Shown in pieces: positions 47,185 to 55,736 of a stretch of 64,000 nucleotides of DNA. Position 1 is the first letter of the stretch. Every line of letters starts with the position of its first letter. A model generated the notes under the pieces. It did no database searches, was not told the DNA's origin, and saw only the letters and a program-made list of their open reading frames with translations. The stretch lies in NCBI GenBank assembly GCA_002173095.1, contig NHBK01000009.1:1-64000 (forward strand). The letters run 5' to 3'. This DNA is from Hyphomonadaceae bacterium TMED5. GTDB lineage: Bacteria; Pseudomonadota; Alphaproteobacteria; Caulobacterales; Hyphomonadaceae. The position numbers and the translations under genes are program-made.

Positions 47185-47343
47185 ATGAATAAGCATCTTG
47201 ATGATCCAGAAGAGTTGAATGAGCGACTGGACGAAGCCTTAGACGAATCCTTCCCGGCGAGTGATCCTCCCGCCGTGCACGACATTGTCGAAACTGATGA
47301 AGTGAAAGAGGACAACAAGAAAAAGCGCTTCTTCTTTTTCTAA
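47185..47343 (+). CDS. 52-residue acidic microprotein with DESFPASDPPA motif
   Basis: ATG 47185 follows a good ribosome site (AGGGGGTGAGC). The product begins MNKHLDDPEELNERLDE, carries DESFPASDPPA at residues 20-30, and ends in KKKRFFFF. The motif is familiar from unannotated short alphaproteobacterial proteins; no function is known to me. Its stop overlaps the stop of the ABC1 kinase gene (CTAA). The frame, ribosome site and motif together suggest a real gene that is missed because of its length. Confidence 0.75.
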   Translation: MNKHLDDPEELNERLDEALDESFPASDPPAVHDIVETDEVKEDNKKKRFFFF

Positions 47344-48704
47344 GCCTTCGCCTCATCAATCTGGGTTAGTCCCACGCTCGCGAGTGCGTCAGCCTGACGT
47401 GCCGCGAGTGAGTTCGCGTCAAAGTCTCGAATACTATCTTCAAACAGCTGATAATAATTCAGTTCAGCGCCCAGCCTTAAATAAGCTGCGCCAAGGCCAA
47501 TTGCGGCGCGGTCCATGAACACGAACTCGGCAGGAATGGTCACCGGGCCGCGCTCTTTTAAAAGCTTGCGGACTTCGGTGGCTTCCTTGCGACCATACTC
47601 GCCAGGCTTGATTCCATCCGCGATCGGACGCACCCGATCATCCAGAATTGGACCATAGATGAAGCGTGCCCATACATTCAGAACCTCGCCCAATTCCCGG
47701 GTCAGATTTTTAAAGCCCCAAATCTCATAGGCATGCATACAGCCGTCGAAATCATCTGCGCGAATGGATTCGCGCAGGCGAACAACGCCTTCTACAAAGC
47801 TGGCCGGGAAGATACGAATGCATCCGAAATCCAGAAGATTTATGCCTGTACCCTCGCCAGTGATCTGATAGTTTCCAAGATGTGGGTCGCCATGAATAAC
47901 GCCAAAGCGGTTCATAGGCCCCCACCAGGTCCAGAACAGCATTTCTGCGATCCGGTTACGGGTTTCCTGATCTGCATTTTCAAATGCATGAAGTGGCTGA
48001 CCGCTCACCCAGCTCATGGTCAAAAGCCGGCTGGATGACAGCTCGTCTACCGGTTCCGGAACGGTGACAAATGGCTGGTCCGCGAGCATGAGGCCATAAA
48101 GGCGCATCGCCTTGCGTTCGCGCTCATAATCCAGCTCCTCGCGCAGGCGTTCGGAAATCTCATTTACGATTTCCGTTGCGTCTATGGGCCCGTCCATCCG
48201 TTTGAAAATGCCGAGCAAAGACTTGAGTTGGCCGACATCGCTTTCGACAGCACTGGCCATATCCGGGTATTGAAGCTTACAGGCGATTGTTTCGCCCGAA
48301 TGGGTTTGTGCCTTATGCACCTGGCCGAGTGAGGCAGCGTGTGCGGCTTCTTTCTCAAACTCTGCAAATCTGGATTGCCAGTCTGCGCCGAGTTCAGCCC
48401 GCATGCGGCGCTTTACGAATGGCCACCCCATAGCTGGCGCCTGTGCCTGAAGCTGAGAAAGCTCAGCTGCGTATTCGGGAGGCAGGAAATCGGGAATGGT
48501 CGACAGCATTTGTGCGACCTTCATCAGAGGGCCTTTGGTGTTGCCGAGCGCCGATGCAAGCGCGGCAGCAATCTGGTCGTCATTTCCGCCACCAAACACC
48601 TGACCAGCACCAAATTTCAAAGCGGCGCCGGACAAATTGGTTCCCACTTTGGCTGCGCGCCCAAGGCGGGCAGAAAGTCGATTACGTTCCGGGTCGTTGG
48701 CCAT
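47340..48704 (-). CDS. ABC1/UbiB-family atypical protein kinase
   Basis: The protein has 454 residues from ATG 48704 (MANDPERNRL), which has GGAGAG just upstream. ABC1 (ADCK/UbiB) motifs are seen: LGQVHKAQT (the KxGQ-linked loop), ETIACKLQYPDM with the ATP-binding Lys, HGDPHLGNYQI (catalytic loop) and NLLDFGCIR (DFG). The family includes UbiB, which supports ubiquinone synthesis. Without other ubi genes nearby the target is open. It is divergent from the M23 gene and convergent with the microprotein. Confidence 0.9.
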   Translation of the reverse strand: MANDPERNRLSARLGRAAKVGTNLSGAALKFGAGQVFGGGNDDQIAAALASALGNTKGPLMKVAQMLSTIPDFLPPEYAAELSQLQAQAPAMGWPFVKRRMRAELGADWQSRFAEFEKEAAHAASLGQVHKAQTHSGETIACKLQYPDMASAVESDVGQLKSLLGIFKRMDGPIDATEIVNEISERLREELDYERERKAMRLYGLMLADQPFVTVPEPVDELSSSRLLTMSWVSGQPLHAFENADQETRNRIAEMLFWTWWGPMNRFGVIHGDPHLGNYQITGEGTGINLLDFGCIRIFPASFVEGVVRLRESIRADDFDGCMHAYEIWGFKNLTRELGEVLNVWARFIYGPILDDRVRPIADGIKPGEYGRKEATEVRKLLKERGPVTIPAEFVFMDRAAIGLGAAYLRLGAELNYYQLFEDSIRDFDANSLAARQADALASVGLTQIDEAKA

Positions 48705-48790
48705 AATTCTCTCCGTTGAGGAAAAGATAGACTTTGACAGCGCGTTTCCAATGTGACGCTTTGGCGTGACACTGAAAAGACTGAAACAAT

Positions 48791-49462
48791 ATGACCGACA
48801 TCCTCTCTCGATATACCGAATGGTTTTCCCATGCCGGGCCAGCAGCACCCGAGCTTATGCGTGGACTGAATGCTGGCGTGAAAGAGCTGCGTCTGGATAA
48901 AGCAGGTCTGGAGGCGCGCGGTTGGACGGACCTTCCTAAAGACTGGTCACCGGAAGAGGGCGAACTCTATGCGGGCGGGTATATGGAAGATCGCTCAATT
49001 TATGACAGTCCGGTTTTCGCATCTGGCGATCAGGAGCCGCGTACCCTTCATCTGGGTATTGATGTGTTTGCTGCGGCGGGCGCGCCTGTCTTTTCGCCTT
49101 TGGAGGGTCTGGTTCACAGCTTCCAGGTGAATGGCGGTGAGCTGGACTATGGCCCGACCATCATTCTGGAGCATTCGCCAACGCCTGACCTGACCTTCTG
49201 GACCCTTTACGGGCATCTGTCTGAAGATTCGCTGTTGGGGTTAGAGGAAGGTGATCCGATATCGGCGGGTGAAACACTGGCAGAACTTGGCGGTCCGGAG
49301 ATCAATGGCGGATGGTCGCCGCATCTTCATTTCCAGGTCATTCTGGATCTGCAGGGGCGGTCCGGTGATTTTCCCGGCGTGTGCGGTTTATCAGAGCGCG
49401 CAAAATGGGCGGCGATCTGTCCAAATCCTTATCCATTATTGGGCGTTCAATTCACCACATAA
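48791..49462 (+). CDS. M23-type metallopeptidase without signal peptide
   Basis: The 223-residue protein has an M23/LytM-type domain. The zinc ligands appear in LHLGIDVF (His-x3-Asp, near residue 88) and in HLHFQ (His-x-His, near 177), with YGHLS between them. LytM enzymes cleave peptidoglycan cross-links in the periplasm. However, the N-terminus (MTDILSRYTEWF) has no signal peptide or span, so the protein looks cytoplasmic; no longer in-frame start with a signal was seen. Function remains open. Confidence 0.8.
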   Translation: MTDILSRYTEWFSHAGPAAPELMRGLNAGVKELRLDKAGLEARGWTDLPKDWSPEEGELYAGGYMEDRSIYDSPVFASGDQEPRTLHLGIDVFAAAGAPVFSPLEGLVHSFQVNGGELDYGPTIILEHSPTPDLTFWTLYGHLSEDSLLGLEEGDPISAGETLAELGGPEINGGWSPHLHFQVILDLQGRSGDFPGVCGLSERAKWAAICPNPYPLLGVQFTT

Positions 49463-49489
49463 AAAACCGCCACCCGGTAAGGGTGGCGG
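49461..49489 (-). terminator. Terminator between M23 gene and UrcA copy 2
   Basis: CCGCCACCC and GGGTGGCGG form a nine-pair stem with a five-base loop and end in six T on the minus strand. It is downstream of UrcA copy 2 on that strand. Confidence 0.85.
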
Positions 49490-49541
49490 CGAGGTTAACA
49501 GATACCCTGAGCGTGGGGCAGCTGTTGAGAGTGGGGTGGCC

Positions 49542-49847
49542 CTAGTTTGAGGCAACTTGCGCGAGAGACTGTCCCGAGCGTGAGGCAATGATGTCTGATG
49601 CCTCTTCAAGCGCTGCGCTGATGCATTCTGTCTGGTAGCGAGCTCGTGTCATGCTGGACGCTGTTTTCGACGCTGCGCACGCTGTTTCGATCTCTGCGAC
49701 GAGGCGGTCATAAACACCTTGTGCGCCTTCAGCGGTCTGCAATTCTGCGCGGTCATATTCAAAAATAAGCGGGAACTGATCTTCAGCAAAAGCTGCTGGG
49801 GTCAGGGCTGCGCCGGTCAGTGCGAGAGCGATCATTACGTTTTTCAT
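49542..49847 (-). CDS. UrcA-type secreted protein, copy 2
   Basis: The 101-residue protein has a signal peptide (MKNVMIALALTGAALTPAAFA) and a mature part starting EDQFPLIFEYDRAEL. The pattern FEYDRAELQTAEGAQGVYDR followed by LVAEIETAC and RARYQTEC closely matches copy 3. ATG 49847 is preferred since GGAAGG lies about eight bases upstream; ATG 49853 is possible. The two Cys may form a disulfide. Function unknown. Confidence 0.75.
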   Translation of the reverse strand: MKNVMIALALTGAALTPAAFAEDQFPLIFEYDRAELQTAEGAQGVYDRLVAEIETACAASKTASSMTRARYQTECISAALEEASDIIASRSGQSLAQVASN

Positions 49848-49984
49848 TTCCATGTCCTTCCTGTGTGTTGTTTGGACGTCGCTGCGTCCTCGATGAAAAT
49901 GGGTATATTGAAAAACGATAATCTCGTCAACAAAAAATATCGAAAAACAATAATTACGTATTTTTTATCGATGATCTCATGGTC

Positions 49985-50018
49985 AAAAAAGTGCCGTCAT
50001 TCCTGAAGAAATGACGGC
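49985..50018 (-). terminator. Terminator after UrcA copy 3
   Basis: GCCGTCATT and AATGACGGC form a nine-pair stem with an eight-base loop, followed by six T on the minus strand. It lies 25 bases after the stop of copy 3. Confidence 0.85.
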
Positions 50019-50043
50019 TAGGATGGGTAGAAAAGAATTGTTG

Positions 50044-50358
50044 TCAGCCGATTTTTCGACCAGTCCGGTCTTCATGCAGGGCGATCAAAGTTGATGAGTT
50101 AATCGCCTGAAGGGCGTTTTCCGTCGTATCGGAGATGCATTGGCGCTCGAACCGTAGTCGGGCGAGACTGTGACGACCATGATTTATGGCGCAGGCATTT
50201 TCAATTTCGGCCTGAAGGCGGAAATAGAGCGCCGTCACGCTCTCGATATTTCTGAGCTCGCTACGATCATACTCAAATTCGAAAGCGAAGTCCTGTGCCG
50301 CCGATACAGGTGCAATTGCCAGCCCAAACAGGCTTGAAGCGATAATTGCAGTTTTCAT
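50044..50358 (-). CDS. UrcA-type secreted protein, copy 3
   Basis: The 104-residue protein has a signal peptide (MKTAIIASSLFGLAIAPVSA) and the shared FEFEYDRSELRNIESVTALY element, then LQAEIENAC and RFERQC. It starts at ATG 50358, preceded by AGGACACTGGTA. It resembles copy 2 in length, Cys spacing and the F-x-YDR-x-EL motif, and probably arose by duplication. Each copy has its own terminator. Confidence 0.75.
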   Translation of the reverse strand: MKTAIIASSLFGLAIAPVSAAQDFAFEFEYDRSELRNIESVTALYFRLQAEIENACAINHGRHSLARLRFERQCISDTTENALQAINSSTLIALHEDRTGRKIG

Positions 50359-50571
50359 TACCAGTGTCCTTTAACACTCCGGCCCCGAACCGGATGGGTT
50401 GTGGATCACTGCTCCCTACAAACGTGTTTATATAAAAATTCGGGCGTCTGAGCTAATGAAATTATCGTCATTCAATAACACTTCAATGTCATTGCGTTGA
50501 TCTGGATGAGATTGCGAACGGGAGAGGCCCTTAATTTTGAGGGTTTTCGTCAAAACACATCTGATCGTCTT

Positions 50572-50682
50572 ATGACCGATCCGGACAAAATTCCTGAAAC
50601 CGCATTAAACCTAATTTTAGCAGACTGTGCCAAGTTGGCACCTGATGACACGCGCCGGAAAGGCGGGACGAGGGTGATATAA
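50572..50682 (+). CDS. Possible 36-codon ORF upstream of the TacA-like gene
   Basis: ATG 50572 encodes MTDPDKIPETALNLILADC and a basic tail; the frame is open back to TTG 50497. The stop lies one base before the regulator's ATG, and the regulator's ribosome site is inside the ORF, which would fit coupling. No ribosome site is visible for the ORF. The rest of the gap 50359-50571 is A/T-rich and holds no other gene. Confidence 0.35.
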   Translation: MTDPDKIPETALNLILADCAKLAPDDTRRKGGTRVI

Positions 50683-50683
50683 G

Positions 50684-52171
50684 ATGGCTAAAACGGTTCT
50701 TGTTGTTGATGATGATCCAACACAACGACGTTTGCTTCAGGCTGCAGTAGAGCGCGCAGGATTTGCCTGTCGTGTGGCGCCGGACGGTGAGAGCGGGTTG
50801 GACATGGCACGCAATCCGTCTGACGGCGTGGATGTGATGCTGCTCGACCTCGTTATGCCAGGTCTTTCAGGTATGGATGTACTGGAGCGCCTTCAGGAAG
50901 TGCGCCCGGACCTTCCGGTTATGGTTCTTACCGCTTCAGGCAGCATTGATACGGTGGTTCAGGCCATGCGTGCCGGTGCGATCGACTTCTTTGTGAAGCC
51001 AGCTTCGCCTGAGCGTGTGGTGGTTTCTATCCGTAATGCCCTTCAGATGACTGAACTGCGCGGTGAAGTAAAACGCCTTAAAAAGACGGCAAGTGGTGAA
51101 CTGTCTTTCGACGATATGATCGCATCTGCACCTGCTATGCGTCAGGTCGTTCGTCTCGGGCAGCGCGCAGCTTCATCTAATATTCCGATCCTGATCCTCG
51201 GTGAGAGCGGTGTTGGTAAGGAAGTGATTGCACGATGCATTCAAGGCGCGTCCGAACGTGCGGGTCGCCCTTTTGTGACGGTGAACTGTGGTGCAATCCC
51301 TGAGAACCTCGTTGAGAGCATTCTCTTCGGTCACGAAAAAGGCGCCTTTACAGGTGCGGTGTCCAAATCCCCTGGTAAATTCGTTGAAGCTGATGGCGGG
51401 ACGCTTTTCCTTGATGAGGTCGGCGAGCTCCCGCTCGAAATGCAGGTCAAACTGCTGCGTGCGCTTCAGGAAGGTGAAGTCGACGCAGTTGGCTCACGTC
51501 GCCCGACAAAAGTGGATGTGCGCATCATTTCCGCGACGAATAAAGATTTGTCTCAGCTGGTCGGCGAAGGCCGTTTCCGCGAAGACCTGTATTACCGTCT
51601 GAATGTTTTCCCGGTTGACATGCCGTCTCTGCGTGAACGTAAAGATGATATTCCTGCCCTCGTCCAGCATTTCATCCGTCGTTTCAATGCGTCTGAAGGC
51701 ACGAAAGTATCGGGAGCATCAGCTTCCACGATGGCGCTTCTCAATGCTTATGACTGGCCGGGTAACGTTCGGCAGCTGGAAAACATGATTTTCCGTGCCG
51801 TCGTTCTGTGTGAAGGCGATGAGTTGAAGCCGGAAGACTTCCCTCAGCTGGCATCGCTGGCTGAAGAATTGCCGGATATGGATATCGGCGAAAGCGGAAG
51901 CTCTGATCTGGCTCTGACATCTGCTTCGCTTCAGGCGCTGCAGTCAGACGAAATGTTTGATCATCCGGTCCGCGTCACCGATACAGCCGGTGAGCTCCGC
52001 GCGCTGGAAGAGGTTGAACGCGATCTCATCCAATATGCGATCGATTTCTATGCTGGGCATATGTCCGAAGTGGCGCGCAAGCTCGGCATTGGCCGCTCAA
52101 CGCTGTACCGCAAAGTGCGCGAGCACGATTTGCGTGTTAAGCCAGAAGAAGATGAGGCGCAGGCGGGATAA
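50684..52171 (+). CDS. Sigma-54-dependent response regulator, TacA-like
   Basis: This 495-residue NtrC-type response regulator has a full receiver domain (Asp 9-11, phospho-acceptor Asp55, Thr83, Lys105), an AAA+ domain with GESGVGKE, the GAFTGA sigma-54 loop and GGTLFLDEV, and a Fis-type HTH near the end ([19 protein letters not shown]). Its receiver resembles the opening [17 protein letters not shown] of Caulobacter TacA, which controls polar and stalk genes; exact orthology cannot be shown here. No histidine kinase is adjacent. Confidence 0.88.
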   Translation: MAKTVLVVDDDPTQRRLLQAAVERAGFACRVAPDGESGLDMARNPSDGVDVMLLDLVMPGLSGMDVLERLQEVRPDLPVMVLTASGSIDTVVQAMRAGAIDFFVKPASPERVVVSIRNALQMTELRGEVKRLKKTASGELSFDDMIASAPAMRQVVRLGQRAASSNIPILILGESGVGKEVIARCIQGASERAGRPFVTVNCGAIPENLVESILFGHEKGAFTGAVSKSPGKFVEADGGTLFLDEVGELPLEMQVKLLRALQEGEVDAVGSRRPTKVDVRIISATNKDLSQLVGEGRFREDLYYRLNVFPVDMPSLRERKDDIPALVQHFIRRFNASEGTKVSGASASTMALLNAYDWPGNVRQLENMIFRAVVLCEGDELKPEDFPQLASLAEELPDMDIGESGSSDLALTSASLQALQSDEMFDHPVRVTDTAGELRALEEVERDLIQYAIDFYAGHMSEVARKLGIGRSTLYRKVREHDLRVKPEEDEAQAG

Positions 52172-52178
52172 CCCGCCT
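52161..52178 (+). terminator. Hairpin at the end of the TacA-like gene
   Basis: AGGCGGG-ATAA-CCCGCCT forms a perfect seven-pair stem whose loop contains the stop codon. No T-run follows, so it may be a weak terminator or RNA-stabilising hairpin. Confidence 0.4.
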
Positions 52179-52197
52179 GACCCGAATTCCCGGATTC

Positions 52198-52827
52198 TTA
52201 TTCAGCAGGCGGTGGGCCAAGCAGGGCCGCGGCCTCCGCTGGAAGTCGCGACATATCAACGGTGACATTACGTGTCGCCGCTGTTTCGGCGATGATGGCG
52301 CCAATCCGCTGAGGACTGTCCGCATTCTCTTCCCGAATATTCATGACAACCTCATCGAAGAAGCTTCCGAATTCACCGGGCGCGACGATCAGCATAAGAT
52401 GAGCTTCTTCCTCATTCGCATTCCAGAAGCCGTGCCAATGCCCACGGGGTAAAATGGCGATGGTTCCGGGTGTGGCGTGAACAACGTCTTCGCCATTCAG
52501 AAATGACACTCCGCCTTCAAGTACGATGAAATATTCGTCCTCATTGGCGTGTTGGTGAGGTGGAGCACCCATGGTGCGTGGATGTACGATGAGGCTGGTG
52601 ATGGAAAGTTCGGACGCGGCATCGCCGGCTTCGGCCAGAATAGTCGTATCGTGTCCCGGGAAGGGAACCACACGTGCTTCATCGGGCGAGATGATTTGCG
52701 GAAAATATTCAGTCTGAGTTTCAGGCGCTGCAGGAGCCGAGTGGTCGGCAGGCGTATCGGCCTGACTGCAAGCTGCAAAAAGCGAAGCTGCTGAAATCGC
52801 AGAACAGATGTAAAGTGAGCGTATCAT
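52198..52827 (-). CDS. Cupin-domain lipoprotein
   Basis: The 209-residue protein has a lipobox (LFAAC) near residue 18 and a small-barrel cupin domain. HQHANEDEYFIVLEGG (about 93-108) holds the His-x-His ... Glu metal ligands, and LPRGHWHGFW holds the second His motif. Known cupins are metal enzymes or binding proteins with very varied roles. ATG 52827 follows GGGGGACATA. It is likely an outer- or inner-membrane-anchored protein. Substrate unknown. Confidence 0.85.
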   Translation of the reverse strand: MIRSLYICSAISAASLFAACSQADTPADHSAPAAPETQTEYFPQIISPDEARVVPFPGHDTTILAEAGDAASELSITSLIVHPRTMGAPPHQHANEDEYFIVLEGGVSFLNGEDVVHATPGTIAILPRGHWHGFWNANEEEAHLMLIVAPGEFGSFFDEVVMNIREENADSPQRIGAIIAETAATRNVTVDMSRLPAEAAALLGPPPAE

Positions 52828-52906
52828 TATGTCCCCCAGACTATTTATGGGGGACACGATGAGATATTTCAGAAAGGGATGCAATATTGCGCCCCTTTTG
52901 GCGGCA

Positions 52907-53194
52907 TTAGCCCTCGCGCCATTTCTCCATAGACAGTGAAATCTGGAAGGTCTCACGGTATTTCGGGCTGTCAGATGGACGAGGTGGTTTTGCAGCCGTC
53001 ATGGACATGATTTCAGCCAGCTTATTGTGCGCTGAGCCGGACTGACCCGCGCCAATATATGCGTGCAGTTCTACGAGTGCAGAAGACAGTGGATCACGTG
53101 CACGGATAACGAAGTAAGGCTCGTCATCTGGGAGGTCTTTATAAACTTCAAATTTGGATGGGTTGGCTTTGGAGCCGAGAGGTGCATCGCTCAT
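52907..53194 (-). CDS. Small unrecognised soluble protein
   Basis: The product, MSDAPLGSKANPSKFEVYKD and beyond, has 95 residues from ATG 53194 and no signal peptide or membrane span. It includes DDEPYFVIRARDPLSSALVE and ends in ISLSMEKWREG. I do not recognise the family with confidence, but a conserved-looking Tyr-Phe-Val-Ile-Arg-Ala stretch suggests a real gene. AAGG lies upstream of the ATG. It is divergent from the phosphodiesterase gene. Confidence 0.6.
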   Translation of the reverse strand: MSDAPLGSKANPSKFEVYKDLPDDEPYFVIRARDPLSSALVELHAYIGAGQSGSAHNKLAEIMSMTAAKPPRPSDSPKYRETFQISLSMEKWREG

Positions 53195-53330
53195 GGCATG
53201 GCCTTTCTGAGTGGTCGAATCGAACTGTTGCATGATCGGCATGTCGGAGGCTCAAAGCAAGGCGGTGATTTGACTCACGCACTGGTTTTTGACGCTTGCC
53301 GCGACACATATGCAATGCGAGACAGGTTAT

Positions 53331-53915
53331 ATGTATCGTCTCTTTGCAGCTGTTGAGATTCCCCGTGACATTGGCGAGGCGCTTCAGGCGATTTCGCACA
53401 AGGTCACCGGTGCCAGCTGGCGACCGATTGAGAATTACCACATCACACTTCGATTTTTTGGGGAGCTGGATCGCCATACCGCTGAGGAGTTGGATCGGGA
53501 GCTGGGGGAGATTGATGCGCCGCAAATGCAGCTGCGCCTGAAGGGTGCTGGCTGGTTTGGCGCGTCTGAGCCGCACTCGATCTGGGCAGGTGTCGCACCA
53601 GACGATGGCCTTACCCGGCTTGCATCCAAATGCGAGCGGGCGGCCCGCCGGATTGGCCTGCCACGGGATAAACGCAGCTTTCGCCCACATGTTACGCTTG
53701 CCTACTGCCATGGAACGTCGCTGGAGGAGGCCATGGTCTTTTCTCAGAAGCATTCCACGCTGGATTTGGGGCCGTTCTGGGTGGATCGGTTTCACCTCTA
53801 TTCCAGCTGGAGTGGGAAAGGCCCGTCACGATATGTCTCTGAGGCGGAATACCCTTTGGGGCCAATCCGTAATCAGGCGCATTTACCGGATGGAAACCGA
53901 AGCAATTCTCACTAG
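53331..53915 (+). CDS. thpR: RNA 2',3'-cyclic phosphodiesterase (2H superfamily)
   Basis: The 194-residue protein belongs to the 2H phosphoesterase family (ThpR/LigT). Two His-x-Thr motifs appear: NYHITLRFFG (near residue 37) and RPHVTLAYC (near 122). The start is RLFAAVEIP, typical for the family. It hydrolyses 2',3'-cyclic phosphates on RNA and may also ligate. ATG 53331 is chosen over 53289 because the family begins there and AGG lies upstream. Confidence 0.92.
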   Translation: MYRLFAAVEIPRDIGEALQAISHKVTGASWRPIENYHITLRFFGELDRHTAEELDRELGEIDAPQMQLRLKGAGWFGASEPHSIWAGVAPDDGLTRLASKCERAARRIGLPRDKRSFRPHVTLAYCHGTSLEEAMVFSQKHSTLDLGPFWVDRFHLYSSWSGKGPSRYVSEAEYPLGPIRNQAHLPDGNRSNSH

Positions 53916-53967
53916 AGTAACAGTGTAAGGCAAAACCACAGGGGGTTTTGCAATTGCGAGTGCTTGG

Positions 53968-54948
53968 ATGAGCGACGATAAAAACGAAAATATGCCATCA
54001 AATGCAGGGCCATTATCGCAGTATATGGGTGAAATTCCGCCTTGCCCGGGCTGGTTTACCAAGGCGATTGCGACCGGATATGAAACGCGTTTCGTACGCG
54101 TGAGCGGTGCGCGTATCCATTATCAAAGCTGGTCCAGCCCGAAAAAGCCAGGTCTTTTGCTCGTGCATGGCAATGGCGCGCACGCCCATTGGTGGGATTT
54201 TATCGCGCCGTATTTTGCACAGCATTATAATGTGGTCGCCATGACGTTTTCCGGCATGGGCGAATCCGATTGGCGCGAAACCTATGATATGGAAACCTTC
54301 GCCGATGAGCAGATCGCGGTCTGTGAGGCGACGGGCATGTTTGAGCATGCCATTAAGCCAACAATCGTAGCTCATTCCTTTGGTGGATTTGTCACCATCC
54401 TGACGGGTGCCAAATATGGTGAGCGCCTGTCGGGTACTGTGATTGTCGATAGCCCGGTCAACCCGCCTGAGCGGGACTTATCCCGTCGTTCGCGCTCTGT
54501 GCGCGGCAATCGCGTTTATCCGGATCTGACGACAGCACTTGGCCGGTTCAGGCTGGCACCTCATCAGCCCTGCGATAACCATTTTGCGATGGATTATATT
54601 GCGCGCTGGAGCGTGAAACAGGTGGATAATGAAAGGGGCAAAGGCTGGGCCTGGCGTTTTGACCCAAATATCTGGCGCCGTTTCGAGTTTGGAAAGCCTG
54701 CCAGCGACCTGCTCAAAGAGACCGCCTGCCGGATCGCGCTTTTCCGGGGGGAGGATTCTGAGCTCATGCCTGACGAGGTGAAGGAATACATGGAGATGTT
54801 GCTCGACCGGAAAGTTCCGTTCGTGTCCATCCCTCATGCCCGTCATCATGTGATGCTGGATCAGCCGCTGCCATTCGTCTCTGCGCTTCGCGCGCTGCTC
54901 GCCGACTGGGATCATTCTGAGCCAAATCGCATCATCGAGCAGAATTAA
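53968..54948 (+). CDS. Alpha/beta hydrolase
   Basis: The 326-residue protein has a classical alpha/beta-hydrolase core. LLLVHGNGAHAHWW (near residue 60) is the oxyanion loop, AHSFGGFVTIL (near 135) holds the nucleophile, and HARHHVMLDQP (near 288) supplies the catalytic His. GEDSELMPDEV probably carries the acid. No signal peptide is seen, so it is cytoplasmic. Its substrate is unknown. It stands apart from the lipoprotein hydrolase at 43759 in length and motifs. Confidence 0.88.
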   Translation: MSDDKNENMPSNAGPLSQYMGEIPPCPGWFTKAIATGYETRFVRVSGARIHYQSWSSPKKPGLLLVHGNGAHAHWWDFIAPYFAQHYNVVAMTFSGMGESDWRETYDMETFADEQIAVCEATGMFEHAIKPTIVAHSFGGFVTILTGAKYGERLSGTVIVDSPVNPPERDLSRRSRSVRGNRVYPDLTTALGRFRLAPHQPCDNHFAMDYIARWSVKQVDNERGKGWAWRFDPNIWRRFEFGKPASDLLKETACRIALFRGEDSELMPDEVKEYMEMLLDRKVPFVSIPHARHHVMLDQPLPFVSALRALLADWDHSEPNRIIEQN

Positions 54949-55056
54949 CACGATTTTCCCGCGGCTTTTTGGTTGTCGGGGCGGGTATGGGCTTGCCGAA
55001 CGAGTTTCTACAAACTATCCCATCAAAAAAGAGCTTTGGCTGAAAGGGCTTTCGCA

Positions 55057-55353
55057 ATGAGCGATTACGTTCGCGGTGAAATGGATATCACATCCCAGGA
55101 ATCCACCTGGAAAGGCTTCATGGCTGCATTCACGTGGTCTAGCTTTATCATCGTTCTGGTACTGGCTTATGCCATCTTCACCATCACGATGGGCATGCAC
55201 TGGATGGTCGCAATGGGTCTGCTGGGCGCAGCGGGCATTATTGGCGGTCTGGTTATGGGCATGGGCAGCGCGTGGATCGTGACTGTTATCGGTCTGTGTG
55301 TGACCGGGGTGATCCTTCAGCTGATCATCATGTTTGCGCAGGCCGTTCTCTAA
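55057..55353 (+). CDS. aa3-type cytochrome c oxidase subunit IV-like protein
   Basis: The 98-residue membrane protein starts at ATG 55057, with GAAAGGG nine bases upstream. The N-terminus, YVRGEMDITSQESTWKGFM, matches the small alphaproteobacterial aa3 oxidase subunit IV (COX4_pro_2), followed by three hydrophobic spans. The usual family member has one span and about 45-60 residues, so this is longer. No other cox genes are nearby. The stop overlaps the convergent DksA/TraR-type gene by four bases. Confidence 0.65.
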   Translation: MSDYVRGEMDITSQESTWKGFMAAFTWSSFIIVLVLAYAIFTITMGMHWMVAMGLLGAAGIIGGLVMGMGSAWIVTVIGLCVTGVILQLIIMFAQAVL

Positions 55354-55682
55354 TTATCTGAACGTCTGCATGTCTGACAGCTAACGGTTGAGGGGTCTGT
55401 TTCCAGCTCCTCAATCGGAATTTCAGACCGGCAAATGGCACAATAGCCGTAATCGCCGTTTTCCATGCGCGCGAGTGCCAGCTCCACTTTGAAAAGAATA
55501 TCTGCTCGCGATAGCGGTTTATCGGCCGCGCGACTGGCGTGCGCATAGCGCATACCCACCTTCAGTCCAGCCGCCGGTGTGTCAGTTTTCCCGCTTTGCG
55601 AGATCGAAGAAGAGCTATTATCTTTTGTCACGAGAATATGCTGCGCTTGAATTTTTCTTCCGGCAAGAAAAATTTTATTCAT
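55350..55682 (-). CDS. DksA/TraR-family zinc finger protein
   Basis: The protein has 110 residues from ATG 55682. The C-terminal four-Cys zinc finger is YGYCAICRSEIPIEELE ... SCQTCRR, typical of DksA/TraR, preceded by a helical part (RADILFKVELALARMENGD). DksA-type proteins bind RNA polymerase's secondary channel and mediate the stringent response; shorter TraR-like forms do likewise. No good ribosome site was seen before this ATG, so the start is uncertain. It is divergent from the NatA-like gene. Confidence 0.85.
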   Translation of the reverse strand: MNKIFLAGRKIQAQHILVTKDNSSSSISQSGKTDTPAAGLKVGMRYAHASRAADKPLSRADILFKVELALARMENGDYGYCAICRSEIPIEELETDPSTVSCQTCRRSDN

Positions 55683-55736
55683 TCGTGAGTTGATGGCGCG
55701 GGCGAAACATCCGTTTTGCAAAGCGACGGGGCAGGA

